A stretch of 6,396 bases of DNA from an uncultured Eubacteriales bacterium (GTDB lineage: Bacteria > Bacillota > Clostridia > Christensenellales > Christensenellaceae), in contig CACZNR010000095.1 in the NCBI GenBank assembly GCA_902782475.1, positions 1 through 6,396 on the forward strand, given 5' to 3'. The notes under the pieces are model-generated. The model did not search any database, had not been told where the DNA came from, and was given only the letters and a program-made list of their open reading frames with translations. Below are positions 6,331 to 6,396 of this stretch, piece after piece. Position 1 is the first letter of the stretch, and every line of letters begins with the position of its first letter. The translations under genes and the position numbers were made by a program.

Positions 6331-6382
6331 TTAAAAAAAAGTGAAAAAAAGTGTTGACACTAAAAAAGTGGTTTGGTAATAT
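6331..6382 (+). promoter_or_regulatory. Near-consensus strong promoter with A-tract (UP-like) element, firing off the right edge
   Basis: TTGACA (6354-6359, perfect consensus) and TAATAT (6377-6382) are separated by exactly 17 bases. Upstream, A-tracts at 6333-6340 and 6344-6350 each end in GTG with a 10-base period, which is the position and phase of an UP element that contacts the RNA polymerase alpha subunit. Transcription would start near 6389, so its gene lies outside the window. Such strength is typical of rRNA and tRNA operons, but the product cannot be seen here. The spacer also holds a small inverted repeat, CACT/AGTG (6358-6370). Confidence 0.8.
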
Positions 6383-6396
6383 ATAAAAGCTCTCGC

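Noticed and set aside
6278..6334. 18-codon frame as an annotated small gene
   Set aside because: It lies in a biased purine-rich tract where a G-rich ribosome-binding-like sequence is expected by chance, and no + strand promoter precedes it. Kept only as part of a finding.

Overview
The window looks like chromosomal DNA of a low-to-moderate GC Gram-positive bacterium of the class Clostridia, most likely Lachnospiraceae. The pointers are an AddAB (not RecBCD) recombination nuclease, heavy use of AGA/AGG and ATA codons, strong AGGAGG ribosome binding sites, a TPP riboswitch in front of a ThiT-type ECF thiamine transporter, and a small membrane zinc-ribbon protein of a type I recall from Lachnospiraceae. 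The family assignment is inference; there is no rRNA in the window to settle it.

Layout. Positions 1-3541 (+ strand) hold the end of addB, with its Fe-S cluster cysteines, overlapping a complete addA. Together they encode the helicase-nuclease that resects double-strand breaks for RecA loading. About 70 bases on, in the same direction, is an uncharacterised two-helix membrane protein with a C-terminal zinc ribbon (3612-3980). A good sigma-A type promoter then drives a 66-residue DUF1858 CxxC protein (4049-4249), closed by a clean intrinsic terminator (4284-4314). Next is a Fic-domain protein (4395-5168) with an intact catalytic motif and an N-terminal self-inhibition motif. Its arginine codon use differs from all its neighbours. 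A 14-bp hairpin (5204-5235) separates it from the convergent thiT gene (5260-6060, - strand).

thiT has a promoter, a compact TPP aptamer and a leader from which two mutually exclusive folds can be read. In one, the Shine-Dalgarno sequence is sequestered; in the other, the aptamer's 5' strand captures the sequestering strand. This predicts translational OFF switching by thiamine pyrophosphate. Beyond it, 6186-6396 is a divergent intergenic region with a G-rich tract and, at the right edge, a near-consensus promoter with phased A-tracts. That promoter must fire into a gene just outside the window, plausibly a stable-RNA operon.

Apart from addB-addA the genes are separate small units and do not form one pathway. 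I see no mobile element, CRISPR array, tRNA or rRNA, and no convincing new multi-gene system. The most interesting items are the thiT switch, the strong edge promoter, the compositionally distinct self-inhibited Fic protein and the unnamed zinc-ribbon membrane protein.
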